Below are positions 45,288 to 54,290 of a stretch of 64,000 nt of DNA, piece by piece. The stretch is from Xanthobacteraceae bacterium. GTDB taxonomy: Bacteria > Pseudomonadota > Alphaproteobacteria > Rhizobiales > Xanthobacteraceae. The position numbers and the translations under genes were made by a program. The notes under the pieces were generated by a model, which saw nothing but the letters and a program-made list of their open reading frames with translations, was not told the DNA's origin and made no database searches. The stretch is from positions 744,001 to 808,000 of the forward strand of contig JAHBZE010000001.1 of NCBI GenBank assembly GCA_019635585.1. The letters run 5' to 3'. How positions within the stretch are numbered: position 1 is the stretch's first letter; each line of letters opens with the position of its first letter.

Positions 45288-47327
45288 ATGAGTGCCATTC
45301 TTCAAAGCTATCTCTGCGGCCGCTGGATCACGCCCGCAAAAGACCTCACCGAAATCCCGAGCGCAATCGACGGCTCGGTGATCGCGAAGACCGGCAGCGC
45401 CGGCGGCAATTTTGCGGAAGCCGTGCACTATGCACGCGAAACCGGCGGCAAGAATCTGCGCGCGCTCACCTTCCACCAGCGCGCGGACATTCTGAAAAAA
45501 CTCGCGACGTATCTGAACGAGAAGAAAGAACCGCTTTACGCGCTGGCAGCCCACACCGGCGCGACGAAGCGCGACAACATGGTCGACATCGATGGCGGCA
45601 TCGGCACCCTCTTCGCCTATGCCTCGCGCGGGCGGCGCGACCTTCCGGCCGAAAAGTTCATCGTCGAAGGACCGAGCGAGCAGCTCTCCAAGGGCGGCAA
45701 GTTCGCAGGCACGCATATCCTGACACCGCGCGCCGGCATCGCCGTTCACATCAATGCCTTCAACTTCCCAGTCTGGGGCCCGCTCGAGAAATTCGCGCCC
45801 GCATTTCTCGCCGGCATTCCGGTCATCACGAAGCCCGCGACCGCGTCGGCCTATGTCAGCGAAGCCTTGATGCGGCTGATCGTAAAATCGAAACTATTGC
45901 CGGATGGCGCGTTGCAGATGATCTGCGGGCCGACCGGCGATCTCCTCGATCACCTGAACGGACAGGACAGCCTGTGTTTCACCGGCTCGATCGAGACTTC
46001 GGACAAGCTTCGCAATCATCCAGCGGTTTCGGCAAATGCGGTGCGTTTCGTCGCCGAGCGCGATTCCCTGAATGCAGCGATCCTCGGCACGGACGCCGTC
46101 GCCGGCACGCCGGAATTCGATCTCTTTATTAAAGAGGTCGTGCGCGAAATGACGGTGAAGGCCGGGCAGAAATGCACCGCCATCCGCCGCGTTTTCGTGC
46201 CACGCGCGCAGGAAGCCGCCGTGATCGACGCGCTGAAAGCGCAGCTTTCAGCGATCAAGATCGGCGATCCGCGCACAGAAGATACGCGGATGGGCGCGCT
46301 GGTGAGCCTTTCACAGAAACGCGCCGTGCAGGAGAAAATCCGCGAGATCGCGAGCGAAGCCGAGATCGTGTTCGGCGACGCCGCTGCTTCCCGTACCGAA
46401 GACGCAGCGCTCAAAGGCGGCGCGTTCATTTCGCCCGTATTGCTGCGCTGCGCGAAGCCGATGGAGGCAAAGCGCGTGCACGTAACGGAAGCCTTCGGCC
46501 CGGTCGCGACCGTGATGGCCTACGACACGCTCGATCAGGCAGTCGAACTCGTCGCCAAAGGCGAAGGTAGTCTGGTCGCCTCGGTCTTTACTTACGACCC
46601 TTCGGTCGCGTCCGCGCTCGTGTTCGGCATTGCGCCTTATCACGGGCGGCTCTTGGTGATCGATCGCGACAGCGGCAAGGAATCGACCGGGCACGGCTCG
46701 CCGCTGCCCTATCTCGTGCATGGCGGACCGGGACGCGCGGGCGGCGGCGAAGAACTCGGCGGCATGCGCAGCGTACATCATTATCTGCAACGCACCGCGA
46801 TCCAGGCGTCCCCCGACCGCATCGTCAGCCTGACGAAGGACTGGAGCAAAGGAGCCGCGACCGTGCCGTCGCGGGAGCATCCGTTCCGCAAGGATTTCGA
46901 TAGGCTCGTCATCGGCGACACCATTGAGACCGCCGCGCGCAAGGTGTCGCTGGATGACATCGAGCATTTCGCGAACTTCACCGGCGACACTTTTTACGCG
47001 CACATGGACGAGGCGGCGGCGAAGGCCAATCCGTTCTTTCCGGGCCGGGTCGCGCACGGCTATCTGATTTTGTCGTTTGCGGCTGGCCTTTTCGTCGAGC
47101 CCGCGCCGGGGCCGGTGCTTGCGAATTACGGCCTCGACAACTTGCGTTTTTTGAAACCCGTTTCGCCCGGCGACGACATTCGCGTGCGGCTGACCGTCAA
47201 ACAGAAGCAGGACGCGCGAAAGCCCGAATACGGCGAAGTGCGCTGGGACGTCGAAGTGTTCAATCAGGACAATGAGACGGTCGCGCGCTACGAGCTGCTC
47301 ACGATGAACGCGCGCCGCGCAGCCTAG
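45288..47327 (+). CDS. paaZ: PaaZ, bifunctional oxepin-CoA hydrolase/3-oxo-5,6-dehydrosuberyl-CoA semialdehyde dehydrogenase
   Basis: 679 residues from ATG 45288 with GGAAG upstream; typical length is about 680. Residues 1-520 are an aldehyde dehydrogenase (catalytic Cys in KAGQKCTAIRRVF, Glu in AERDSLNAAIL). The C-terminal 140 residues are a MaoC-type hydratase (FTGDTFYAHMDEAAA, FPGRVAHGYLILS) that opens the oxepin ring. Stop overlaps the convergent permease gene by 4 bp. Confidence 0.95.
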   Translation: MSAILQSYLCGRWITPAKDLTEIPSAIDGSVIAKTGSAGGNFAEAVHYARETGGKNLRALTFHQRADILKKLATYLNEKKEPLYALAAHTGATKRDNMVDIDGGIGTLFAYASRGRRDLPAEKFIVEGPSEQLSKGGKFAGTHILTPRAGIAVHINAFNFPVWGPLEKFAPAFLAGIPVITKPATASAYVSEALMRLIVKSKLLPDGALQMICGPTGDLLDHLNGQDSLCFTGSIETSDKLRNHPAVSANAVRFVAERDSLNAAILGTDAVAGTPEFDLFIKEVVREMTVKAGQKCTAIRRVFVPRAQEAAVIDALKAQLSAIKIGDPRTEDTRMGALVSLSQKRAVQEKIREIASEAEIVFGDAAASRTEDAALKGGAFISPVLLRCAKPMEAKRVHVTEAFGPVATVMAYDTLDQAVELVAKGEGSLVASVFTYDPSVASALVFGIAPYHGRLLVIDRDSGKESTGHGSPLPYLVHGGPGRAGGGEELGGMRSVHHYLQRTAIQASPDRIVSLTKDWSKGAATVPSREHPFRKDFDRLVIGDTIETAARKVSLDDIEHFANFTGDTFYAHMDEAAAKANPFFPGRVAHGYLILSFAAGLFVEPAPGPVLANYGLDNLRFLKPVSPGDDIRVRLTVKQKQDARKPEYGEVRWDVEVFNQDNETVARYELLTMNARRAA

Positions 47328-48166
47328 CGGATTCCGGCGCGCAGGAACGCCTGAATGAACTGGCGCTGGAATAAAATGAAGCCGAAGAACAGCGGCGCGA
47401 TCACCATCAAGGTTGCCGCGCTGATGACGCCGATGTTCACGCCGCTTTCGGTGGCGCCGAACAATGAGAGCCCGACGGTCAGTGGTCGCGTGTTGGTCGA
47501 GTTCGTCACGATCAGCGGCCAGAGAAAATTATTCCAGTGCGTCGCGACCGAAACCAGCGCATAGGCGAGATAGGTCGGCCGCGCGGCCGGAACATAGACG
47601 CGCCATAACACGCCGAACCAACCGCAACCCTCGACGCGCGCGGCTTCTTCGAGTTCCTGCGGCACCGACTTGAACGCCTGCCGCAACAGGAAAATGCCGA
47701 AAGCGCTCGCCATATAAGGCACGCCGATGCCAAGGATGGTGTCGAACAGGCCGAGCCGCGAGATCATCACGTAGTTCTCGACGATCAGCACTTCCGGCAG
47801 GATGAAAAGCTGCAACAGAACCAGAATGAAGATCGCGTCGCGGCCCGGAAACCGGAAGCGCGCGAAGGCATAGCCCGCAAGCGTGCAGAGCGTGAGCTGC
47901 CCGATCAGGATCACGGTGACGAGCAGCGTCGTGTTCAGGAAATAGCGTGGCCAGGGTGCGGCGTCCCAGGCGACGCGAAAATTCTCGAGGGTCAGCGGCG
48001 CATTCAGCTTGAAAGACAGCGCGCCTTCCGGCGTGTGAAACGCGGCCCAGACCGCGAACACGAGCGGCGACACCCAGACGATTGCCAAGAGCCACGCCCC
48101 GCACGTGTCGAGCGACGGCAGCGAGAACAGCTTGCGGGGCGGCGCATAGGCCGTGGTGAGGCTCAT
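47324..48166 (-). CDS. ABC transporter permease, MalG/UgpE type
   Basis: 280 residues from ATG 48166 (MSLTTAYAPPRKLFS), overlapping the first permease stop by 4 bp. Six membrane segments; EAA loop QELEEAARVEGCGWFGVLWR. Together with the upstream permease it forms the channel of the Ugp-like importer. Confidence 0.92.
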   Translation of the reverse strand: MSLTTAYAPPRKLFSLPSLDTCGAWLLAIVWVSPLVFAVWAAFHTPEGALSFKLNAPLTLENFRVAWDAAPWPRYFLNTTLLVTVILIGQLTLCTLAGYAFARFRFPGRDAIFILVLLQLFILPEVLIVENYVMISRLGLFDTILGIGVPYMASAFGIFLLRQAFKSVPQELEEAARVEGCGWFGVLWRVYVPAARPTYLAYALVSVATHWNNFLWPLIVTNSTNTRPLTVGLSLFGATESGVNIGVISAATLMVIAPLFFGFILFQRQFIQAFLRAGIR

Positions 48167-49059
48167 CGGTAATGCACCCGCCGCTCGAGCACCGCGAACT
48201 GCACCGCCGCGACGATGCCGAGCACCACGAGAATAAGTGTCGTCATGGTTGCTGCCTGCGGCGTGTCGAAATAAGCGAAGGCCATTTCCCACACCCAGTA
48301 GAGAATGAGCTTGGAGGCGTTGTCCGGCCCGCCTTTGGTCAGAATGAAAAGATGGTCGATCAGCTTGACCGAGTTGATCAGCGCATTCACGAGCACGAAC
48401 ATCGTGGTCGGCGCGAGCAACGGCAGCACCACGCGGCGCGTGTAGGTCCAGCGTCCCGCGCCTTCCACGGTTGCGGCCTCGCGCAATTCCGGTGAGATCG
48501 TCTGCAGCGCCGCGAGATAGAAAATCATGTAGAAGCCCGCTTCCTTCCAGATCGTGACGGCGATCACGGAATAAAGCGCGGTTTCCTGCTGGCCGAGCCA
48601 GTTCACCGAAGGAAAGCCGAACAGCGCGGTGATGCGGTCGATCACGCCGAGATCGGGCGTATAGAAGAAGAGCCAGAGGTTGGCCGCCGCGATCATCGGC
48701 AGCATGGTCGGCGTGAAATAGGCCGCGCGCACGAACCCGCGGCCGATAATCTGCGCGTTGGCCCAAAGCGCCATGCCGAGCGCAATCGCAATCGAAACCG
48801 GGATCGTGATGCCGGCATAGATCAAATTATTGGTGACGACTTTGCGGAACGCCGGGTCGGAGAACAGCGAGAGATAATTCTCGACGCCGACGAAATGCGA
48901 CGGCCGGCGGAGCGTGCCCTTGGAATAAAGGCTCGCCCAGATCGTTTCGAACGCCGGGATGAAGGCGAAAGTGATGAGCAGGATCAGCGCCGGCGCAAGC
49001 AGCATCCAGCCGTACAACGCCATGCGGCTCTGTTCCGAGGATGCGGGCGAATTGCTCAT
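48163..49059 (-). CDS. ABC transporter permease, MalF/UgpA type
   Basis: 298 residues from ATG 49059 (MSNSPASSEQSRM). A GTG at 49101 would start immediately after the binding-protein stop and place the hairpin inside the coding region, so the ATG is preferred. Six membrane segments; EAA loop PELREAATVEGAGRWTYTRR. Confidence 0.9.
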   Translation of the reverse strand: MSNSPASSEQSRMALYGWMLLAPALILLITFAFIPAFETIWASLYSKGTLRRPSHFVGVENYLSLFSDPAFRKVVTNNLIYAGITIPVSIAIALGMALWANAQIIGRGFVRAAYFTPTMLPMIAAANLWLFFYTPDLGVIDRITALFGFPSVNWLGQQETALYSVIAVTIWKEAGFYMIFYLAALQTISPELREAATVEGAGRWTYTRRVVLPLLAPTTMFVLVNALINSVKLIDHLFILTKGGPDNASKLILYWVWEMAFAYFDTPQAATMTTLILVVLGIVAAVQFAVLERRVHYR

Positions 49060-49070
49060 CCGAGAAAGAC

Positions 49071-49095
49071 CGGCGGGGGCGTGAAGCCCCCGCCG
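49071..49095 (-). repeat. Intercistronic hairpin after the Ugp-like binding protein gene
   Basis: CGGCGGGGGC pairs with GCCCCCGCCG across a 5-nt loop between the binding-protein stop and the first permease. No clear T-run; likely stabilises the upstream message or partly terminates. Same position as the hairpin in the Liv-type operon. Confidence 0.65.
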
Positions 49096-49101
49096 CTTCA
49101 C

Positions 49102-50364
49102 TTATTTATAGTCTTTCAGGAGGCGATCGGCCGCTTCCTGCGCGCCCTTCATCGCCGCTTCCGGCGTCTGCTTGCCGGTCAGCGCCGACTGCACGGCGTT
49201 GGAAAGCACTTCACGCACGCGAGCGGTGGCATAGGTCGAAAATTCCGCGACCGCGTATTCGAGCTGATCGCGCGCGACCAGCGCCTGCGGGAAGTCCTTC
49301 GCGTAGTTCTTGAGCGCGTCTGTCTGATAGGACGCCGGACTCACGCCGACGTAACCGGTCGCGATCGACCACTGCGCGGCGCGCTCGGGCGCGGTCATGA
49401 AGCGCACGAAGGTGAGTGCAGCCTTCTGCTCTTCCTTGGTAGCACCCTTGAAGAGATAGAAGTTGCCGCCACCGGTCGGCGAGCCGTAGCGCTTGTTCTG
49501 CGGCAAGAGCGCGACACCGAAGTCGAACTTCGCTTCCGCCTTGACGGCCGTGAGATTGCCGGTCGTGTGCCACATCATCGCGGTCTTGCCTTGCGTGAAG
49601 GCCTGACGGAGTGTGCCCCACTCGATCGTGCCTTCGGGCATGACCTTGTGGACGGCGGCGAGATCGCGCCAGTACTGCAGCGCTTCGATGGTCGCCGGCG
49701 TATTGAAGTGGACCTTCTTGCCGTTATCGCTCATCAGTTCCTGACCGTTCTGAATCGCGAAAGCCTGGAACAGCCAGTAGGGATAGCCGGTCGAAGGCAC
49801 CATGACGCCATAGCGGCCATCCTTGGTGAGCTTCTTCGCGTAAGCCACCATCTCGGCCCAGGTCTTCGGCGGCTTGTTCGGGTCCAGGCCGGCTTCCTTG
49901 AACATGTCCTTGTTATAGAAAAGCACGATGGTGGAACGCTGGAACGGAATGCCCCAGGTCTTGCCGTCCACTTCGCCGTTCTTCATGAGCGCCGGATAAA
50001 AGCTCTTCAGCCAGGCGCGCTCCTCGTCGGTCGAGATCGCGTCGTCGAACGGCACGATCAGGCCCTGCTCGATCAGGTCATAGACGTCGATCGAGAACAG
50101 CACCGAAAGCTGCGCCGGCTGCCCGCCCTTAATCGCGGAGAGCGCGCGCACGCGCGTTTCGTCGTAATTGCCGGCGTAGATCGCGTTGACCTTGATCGTC
50201 GGGTTCGCCTTCTGGAACTCGTCGATCATGCCGTCGATCACCTTGGTCAGCGCGCCGCCGACCGCGATCGGATAATACATCGTCAGTTGCGTCTGCGCCG
50301 ACGCGATGCCGGAGGCGGCAAGGAACATCGTTCCCGCTACCAGCCCCTTCCAGAAGTTTTTCAT
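49102..50364 (-). CDS. Extracellular solute-binding protein, UgpB-like
   Basis: 420 residues, Sec signal peptide (cleavage near GIASA/QTQ). Family 1 solute-binding fold: LTMYYPIAVGGALTKVIDGM at the mature N-terminus and IPFQRSTIVLFYNKDMFKEA in the middle, as in glycerol-3-phosphate binding proteins. The Pho box upstream of the operon and the metallophosphoesterase next door support a glycerophosphate-type ligand, but a sugar cannot be excluded. Confidence 0.87.
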   Translation of the reverse strand: MKNFWKGLVAGTMFLAASGIASAQTQLTMYYPIAVGGALTKVIDGMIDEFQKANPTIKVNAIYAGNYDETRVRALSAIKGGQPAQLSVLFSIDVYDLIEQGLIVPFDDAISTDEERAWLKSFYPALMKNGEVDGKTWGIPFQRSTIVLFYNKDMFKEAGLDPNKPPKTWAEMVAYAKKLTKDGRYGVMVPSTGYPYWLFQAFAIQNGQELMSDNGKKVHFNTPATIEALQYWRDLAAVHKVMPEGTIEWGTLRQAFTQGKTAMMWHTTGNLTAVKAEAKFDFGVALLPQNKRYGSPTGGGNFYLFKGATKEEQKAALTFVRFMTAPERAAQWSIATGYVGVSPASYQTDALKNYAKDFPQALVARDQLEYAVAEFSTYATARVREVLSNAVQSALTGKQTPEAAMKGAQEAADRLLKDYK

Positions 50365-50383
50365 TTTCCAGTTCCTCTTCTCG

Positions 50384-51463
50384 TTATGCAGTCACGGCAC
50401 GTTTTTGTCCGGCATTGCCGGAATTCGATTCCAGCCGGCGGCCGGATGTCTTGTCGAACAACACCGCGTCGCCGCGATCCCATTCCAGCGAGATCTGCTC
50501 GCCCGGTTCGCGCGTCACGCGGCCGGGAAGCCGCGCGATCAGCGGACCGGCAGCGGTATCGGCATAGAGAAATGTCTCCGCGCCCATGAACTCGGCGTTC
50601 TGCACGGTACCCTGTAAACCGTTCGCGCTACCCGCGTTCACGCGAACGCTTTCGGGGCGAATGCCGAGAATCAGATTCTCCTTCGCAGCGGCTTGCGACG
50701 GCTGCGGCAAGAGCGCCTCCGGCACACCCGCGGCAGGCAAGAGCGTCATCGGCGGCGTGCCGACGAAAGACGCCGAGAACGCGGTCGCGGGCTCTTCATA
50801 AAGAGACGCGGGCGAACCGGCCTGTTCGATTTTCCCGTCTTTCATCAGCACCACGACGTCGGCCATCGCCATGGCCTCGGTCTGATCGTGCGTCACGTAG
50901 ATGACAGTCATGTCAAGCTGACGCTGCAGCGAACGGATTTCCTGCCGGACGGAATGACGCAGTTTCGCGTCGAGATTGGAAAGCGGCTCGTCCATCAGGC
51001 AGATCGGATGATCGGCGATGATTGCGCGCGCCAGCGCCACACGCTGCCGCTGGCCACCGGAAAGCTGCGCGGGCTTGCGAAGCTCGTAGCCTTTCAGTCC
51101 CGTGCGCGCGAGCGCGGTTTCGAGCCGCTCATCGCGCTCGGCGCGGCCGACGCCGCGCACCTTCAACCCGAAGACGATATTCTCGGCGACATTCAGATGC
51201 GGAAATAGCGCGTAGGACTGAAACACCATCGAGATGCCGCGCCCGGACGGCGGCACGCCGGTGACGTCGCGTCCATCGATCAAAACGCGTCCTTGATCGG
51301 GTTGTTCAAGACCGGCGATGATGCGCAACGTCGTCGACTTGCCGCAGCCCGACGGCCCGAGCAACACGACGAACGAGCCTTTCGCGATGGACAGACTGAC
51401 GTTATCTATGCCGACGGCGCCCGCCCACTTCTTGGTGGCGTTCTGAAGCTCGATGAAGGCCAT
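50384..51463 (-). CDS. ABC transporter ATP-binding protein, UgpC/MalK type
   Basis: 359 residues. Walker A GPSGCGKST (about 38-46), signature LSGGQRQRVALARAI, Walker B CLMDEPLSNLD, and a C-terminal TOBE regulatory domain with GIRPESVRV. First gene of the operon ATPase-binding protein-permease-permease, 45 bp downstream of a Pho box. Confidence 0.92.
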   Translation of the reverse strand: MAFIELQNATKKWAGAVGIDNVSLSIAKGSFVVLLGPSGCGKSTTLRIIAGLEQPDQGRVLIDGRDVTGVPPSGRGISMVFQSYALFPHLNVAENIVFGLKVRGVGRAERDERLETALARTGLKGYELRKPAQLSGGQRQRVALARAIIADHPICLMDEPLSNLDAKLRHSVRQEIRSLQRQLDMTVIYVTHDQTEAMAMADVVVLMKDGKIEQAGSPASLYEEPATAFSASFVGTPPMTLLPAAGVPEALLPQPSQAAAKENLILGIRPESVRVNAGSANGLQGTVQNAEFMGAETFLYADTAAGPLIARLPGRVTREPGEQISLEWDRGDAVLFDKTSGRRLESNSGNAGQKRAVTA

Positions 51464-51507
51464 TCCGTCCCTGAAATCTTTTTGTAGTTCTGTGTTTCAG
51501 CATTCAT

Positions 51508-51525
51508 ATTACAGTTTAATGACAA
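51508..51525 (-). promoter_or_regulatory. Pho box upstream of the Ugp-like operon
   Basis: Minus strand TTGTCAT-TAAA-CTGTAAT, a 7-4-7 direct repeat close to the E. coli PhoB consensus CTGTCAT-AAAA-CTGTCAT (two mismatches in the 14 repeat positions). It points toward the ATPase gene start 45 bp away and also lies about 100 bp before the divergent phosphoesterase gene. Confidence 0.7.
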
Positions 51526-51622
51526 TGGCTGCGACACATAATTCGCCAACAGAAATGTCTGCTGCCGCAGATTGTGCGGCGCACCCGCGCGCGAGGGCTT
51601 CGCGGAACCGGAGCGGACGCCC

Positions 51623-52423
51623 GTGCTGATTGTGCAGATTTCCGACATGCACGTTTCGGTGCCGGGAAAGTTATTCGGCGGACACGCCGACAGCCGTGCA
51701 TCGTTCGAGCGCGCGGTTACGCGCGTGCTTGCATTCGAGCCGAAGCCGGATCTCGTCGTGCTCTCCGGCGATCTCGCCGAAACCGGTGCGGGACAAGAAT
51801 ACGATTTCATCGCGGCGCAGATCGCGCGGCTGCCCTGCCCGGCGCTCGCGATTCCTGGCAACCACGATCTGCGCGAGGAGATGCTTCACAAGCTCACGCT
51901 AAATGTGCAGGAGCAGGAAGGCGGCCATCTCAGTTTCCTCGAAGACGGATTACCATTGCGCGTGATCGGACTCGACACCATCGTGCCGGGACAGGTTCAC
52001 GGCGAAATCTGCGAACATCGTCTCGCGTGGTTGCGCAATGTGCTAGCGAAAGATGGCGGCAAGCCTTTGATGATCGCGATGCATCACCCGCCGTTCACGA
52101 CCGGTTTCGTCGCGATGGACAATTACGGCATCAAGCATGGACTGAACGAGTTCAAGGCGATCATCGCCGAGCACGCGGCGAAGATTTCCGCGATCGTCTG
52201 CGGCCATGTGCATCGAAGCGTTATCGGCAATCTCTCCGGTGTTCCTGTTGTGATCGCACCGGCAACGTCTTTTCCGTTCAAGCTGGCGCTCGGCGAAAAG
52301 CCCTCGCTGCGGTTCATGGCGGAGCCGCCGCAGTTCTTGATTCACAAATGGAGCCGCGACGCAGGCTTCGTCAGCCATGTCGCGTTCGTGGACGAATTTC
52401 CCGGGCCTTATCCGCTGTCGTGA
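51623..52423 (+). CDS. Calcineurin-like metallophosphoesterase, GpdQ/CpdA-like
   Basis: 266 residues from GTG 51623 with GGAG 9 nt upstream; a longer frame from 51572 adds 17 residues without domain character. All metal-binding motifs are present in order: DMH (near residue 9), [22 protein letters not shown] and GHVHRS. Such class III phosphodiesterases cleave cyclic nucleotides or glycerophosphodiesters. No signal peptide, so cytoplasmic. Divergent from the Pho-box operon, consistent with hydrolysing an imported phosphodiester. Confidence 0.88.
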   Translation: MLIVQISDMHVSVPGKLFGGHADSRASFERAVTRVLAFEPKPDLVVLSGDLAETGAGQEYDFIAAQIARLPCPALAIPGNHDLREEMLHKLTLNVQEQEGGHLSFLEDGLPLRVIGLDTIVPGQVHGEICEHRLAWLRNVLAKDGGKPLMIAMHHPPFTTGFVAMDNYGIKHGLNEFKAIIAEHAAKISAIVCGHVHRSVIGNLSGVPVVIAPATSFPFKLALGEKPSLRFMAEPPQFLIHKWSRDAGFVSHVAFVDEFPGPYPLS

Positions 52424-52453
52424 GACGCATGCCGGATTAAGCGGCTGCTTCTG

Positions 52454-52925
52454 ACGGAAGATCGCTTTGCGCGCGTCCGAACGGCGGATTCCTTCGATGA
52501 TCGAGTTGTGATTTCCGGCGTCGGAGAAAATCACGCCCTCGGGAAGCAGACGCCCGACGGTCGCAAGCGCGGTCTGGTTCGCGACGTAACCCGAGGTGAA
52601 CAGGAGCGCGCTTTCTTTTTCGTGAAGCGACGCTAGCTCGCGCTCGAGCAGGATCGCAGGATGGTGCGTGCCGGAAATGTTGCGCGTGCCGCCGGCGCCG
52701 GTTCTCGACCGCTTCGGTCATGGCGGCGATCACGGCGGGGTGCTGTCCCATGCCGAGATAATCGTTCGAGCACCACACCACGACCTGGCGCAGTCCAGCG
52801 GGCGAATGCCAATGCGCGTACGGGAAGCGTCCCGAGATTCGCTCGAGATCTGCGAACTCGCGATAGCGCCGCTCGTTGCGCAATTGCGCGATAGCAGTCC
52901 GGAAGATGCGTTCGTAGTTCGTCAT
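52454..52925 (-). pseudogene. hemA: Frameshifted and truncated 5-aminolevulinate synthase (hemA) remnant
   Basis: The ATG at 52925 opens MTNYERIFRTAIAQLRNERR and reaches [20 protein letters not shown], standard ALAS N-terminal sequence. Near 52690-52703, in a GCC/GGC-rich tract, the reading frame shifts; homology continues in another frame as [29 protein letters not shown] and [16 protein letters not shown]. Homology ends at about AIFR (52454), some 155 of about 405 residues, directly before the phosphoesterase stop region. The PLP lysine and the whole C-terminal half are absent, so it cannot be functional. Confidence 0.88.
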
Positions 52926-53225
52926 CGTTCACGCCGTTCAGGCCTTCGATCCGGTTTGTTCCGAAACCTACTGCGGTACAAGAGATTTTGCAGGCTTTTG
53001 CGATTCCCATTCTCCCTTGCGAGATTAGCGGCAGATTTCTTTAGCATTTTCAATCGTTTGATGCTCACTTGAATGTGCTCGGCAATCTGCCTTGCGCCGT
53101 GGAGCGGCGCGCCGCTCCTATCGGTCGATAGGACTTCACGATAATGAAGCGCTTGACGCTGCGATTACGAAAACGATTATACCGGCGCATCGTCCGGCCC
53201 TGCGTTTCAACAAAAGAAGTAAAGA
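52926..53225. other. 300-bp non-coding stretch between the hemA remnant and the next gene
   Basis: It is relatively AT-rich in places (around 53025-53065) and would hold the former hemA promoter (leftwards) and the promoter of the gene at 53226 (rightwards). I saw no clear promoter pair, terminator or RNA gene here. Confidence 0.5.
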
Positions 53226-54275
53226 ATGCCGCGTAATCTCTTAGTGCTCGGGGCGTCTTACGGCTCCCTGCTCGCGACCAAGTGCCTGATGGCCGGTCAC
53301 AACGTCACGCTTGTCTGCCGCCAAAAGACGGCTGACCTCATCAACAAAGAAGGCACCGAAGTCCGGCTGAAGCTGCGCGACGAGCCCGCGCATCGCTCGA
53401 TTTTTTCGCGCACGCTTCCCGGTAAGCTCGACGCAGCTGCGCCACAGAACATCGACATATCGCGCTACGATCTTGTCTGCCTCGCGATGCAAGAGCCGCA
53501 GTACGCGAACCACACCATTCGCATGCTGATGGTGAAAATCGCGGAAGCGCGGCTGCCGTGCCTCTCGATCATGAACATGCCGCCGTTGCCGTATCTCAAG
53601 CGAATTCCGTCGCTGGCCGCGATGAAGCTGGACGACGCCTATACTAATGCGCAGGTCTGGGACCGCTTCGAGCCGGGGCTGGTGTCGCTATGCTCGCCCG
53701 ACCCGCAGGCATTTCGTCCGCCCGAGGAAGCGGCCAATGTGTTGCACGTCGGCCTGCCGACGAATTTCAAGGCAGCAATCTTCGCAGATGAACGCAATAA
53801 CGCGATCTTGCGCGAACTCGACGCCAGCATTTCCGCTGTGACGCTCGACGGGCACGACGTTCCGGTCAAACTCAAGGTTCACGACTCACTTTTCGTGCCG
53901 CTCGCGAAATGGTCGATGCTGCTGACCGGAAACTACCGCTGCATCACACTCGGCGAACCGAAATCCATCCGCGACGCGGTGCATGGCGACCTTGCGCTAT
54001 CCAAGTCTATCTACGATCACGTCGACAGTATTGCGCGAAAGCTCGGCGCCGATCCGGCGGATCAAGTGCCGTTCGAGAAATACGCGAAGGCCGCGGAGAG
54101 TTTGCTGAAGCCGTCTTCCGCCGCGCGCGCAGTTGCCGCCGGTGCGCCGTTCATCGAGCGGGTCGATCTTCTGGTGAAACTCATCTCGCACCAGCTCGGC
54201 ATGCCGAACGCTGAAATCGACCGCACGGTCGAGATCGTTGATCAGCGTCTCAGCGAGAGGATCTTGCAGGGATAG
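53226..54275 (+). CDS. Ketopantoate-reductase-like Rossmann protein, function unknown
   Basis: 349 residues. N-terminal cofactor motif LLVLGASYGSLLATKCLMAG (variant of GxGxxG) followed by NVTLVCRQ, as in ApbA/PanE proteins; DLVCLAMQEPQYANHTIRML resembles the PanE hinge. The C-terminal helical half contains GNYRCITLGEPKSIRDAVHG. Not a recognisable true PanE. GAAGTAAAG precedes the ATG. Single gene, convergent with the GMC oxidoreductase. Confidence 0.75.
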   Translation: MPRNLLVLGASYGSLLATKCLMAGHNVTLVCRQKTADLINKEGTEVRLKLRDEPAHRSIFSRTLPGKLDAAAPQNIDISRYDLVCLAMQEPQYANHTIRMLMVKIAEARLPCLSIMNMPPLPYLKRIPSLAAMKLDDAYTNAQVWDRFEPGLVSLCSPDPQAFRPPEEAANVLHVGLPTNFKAAIFADERNNAILRELDASISAVTLDGHDVPVKLKVHDSLFVPLAKWSMLLTGNYRCITLGEPKSIRDAVHGDLALSKSIYDHVDSIARKLGADPADQVPFEKYAKAAESLLKPSSAARAVAAGAPFIERVDLLVKLISHQLGMPNAEIDRTVEIVDQRLSERILQG

Positions 54276-54290
54276 CCGCGCGGCCTGCGA

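Noticed and set aside
48895-50589. Plus-strand open frame of about 560 codons
   Set aside because: Antisense to a permease and the Ugp-like binding protein; composition typical of a shadow frame.
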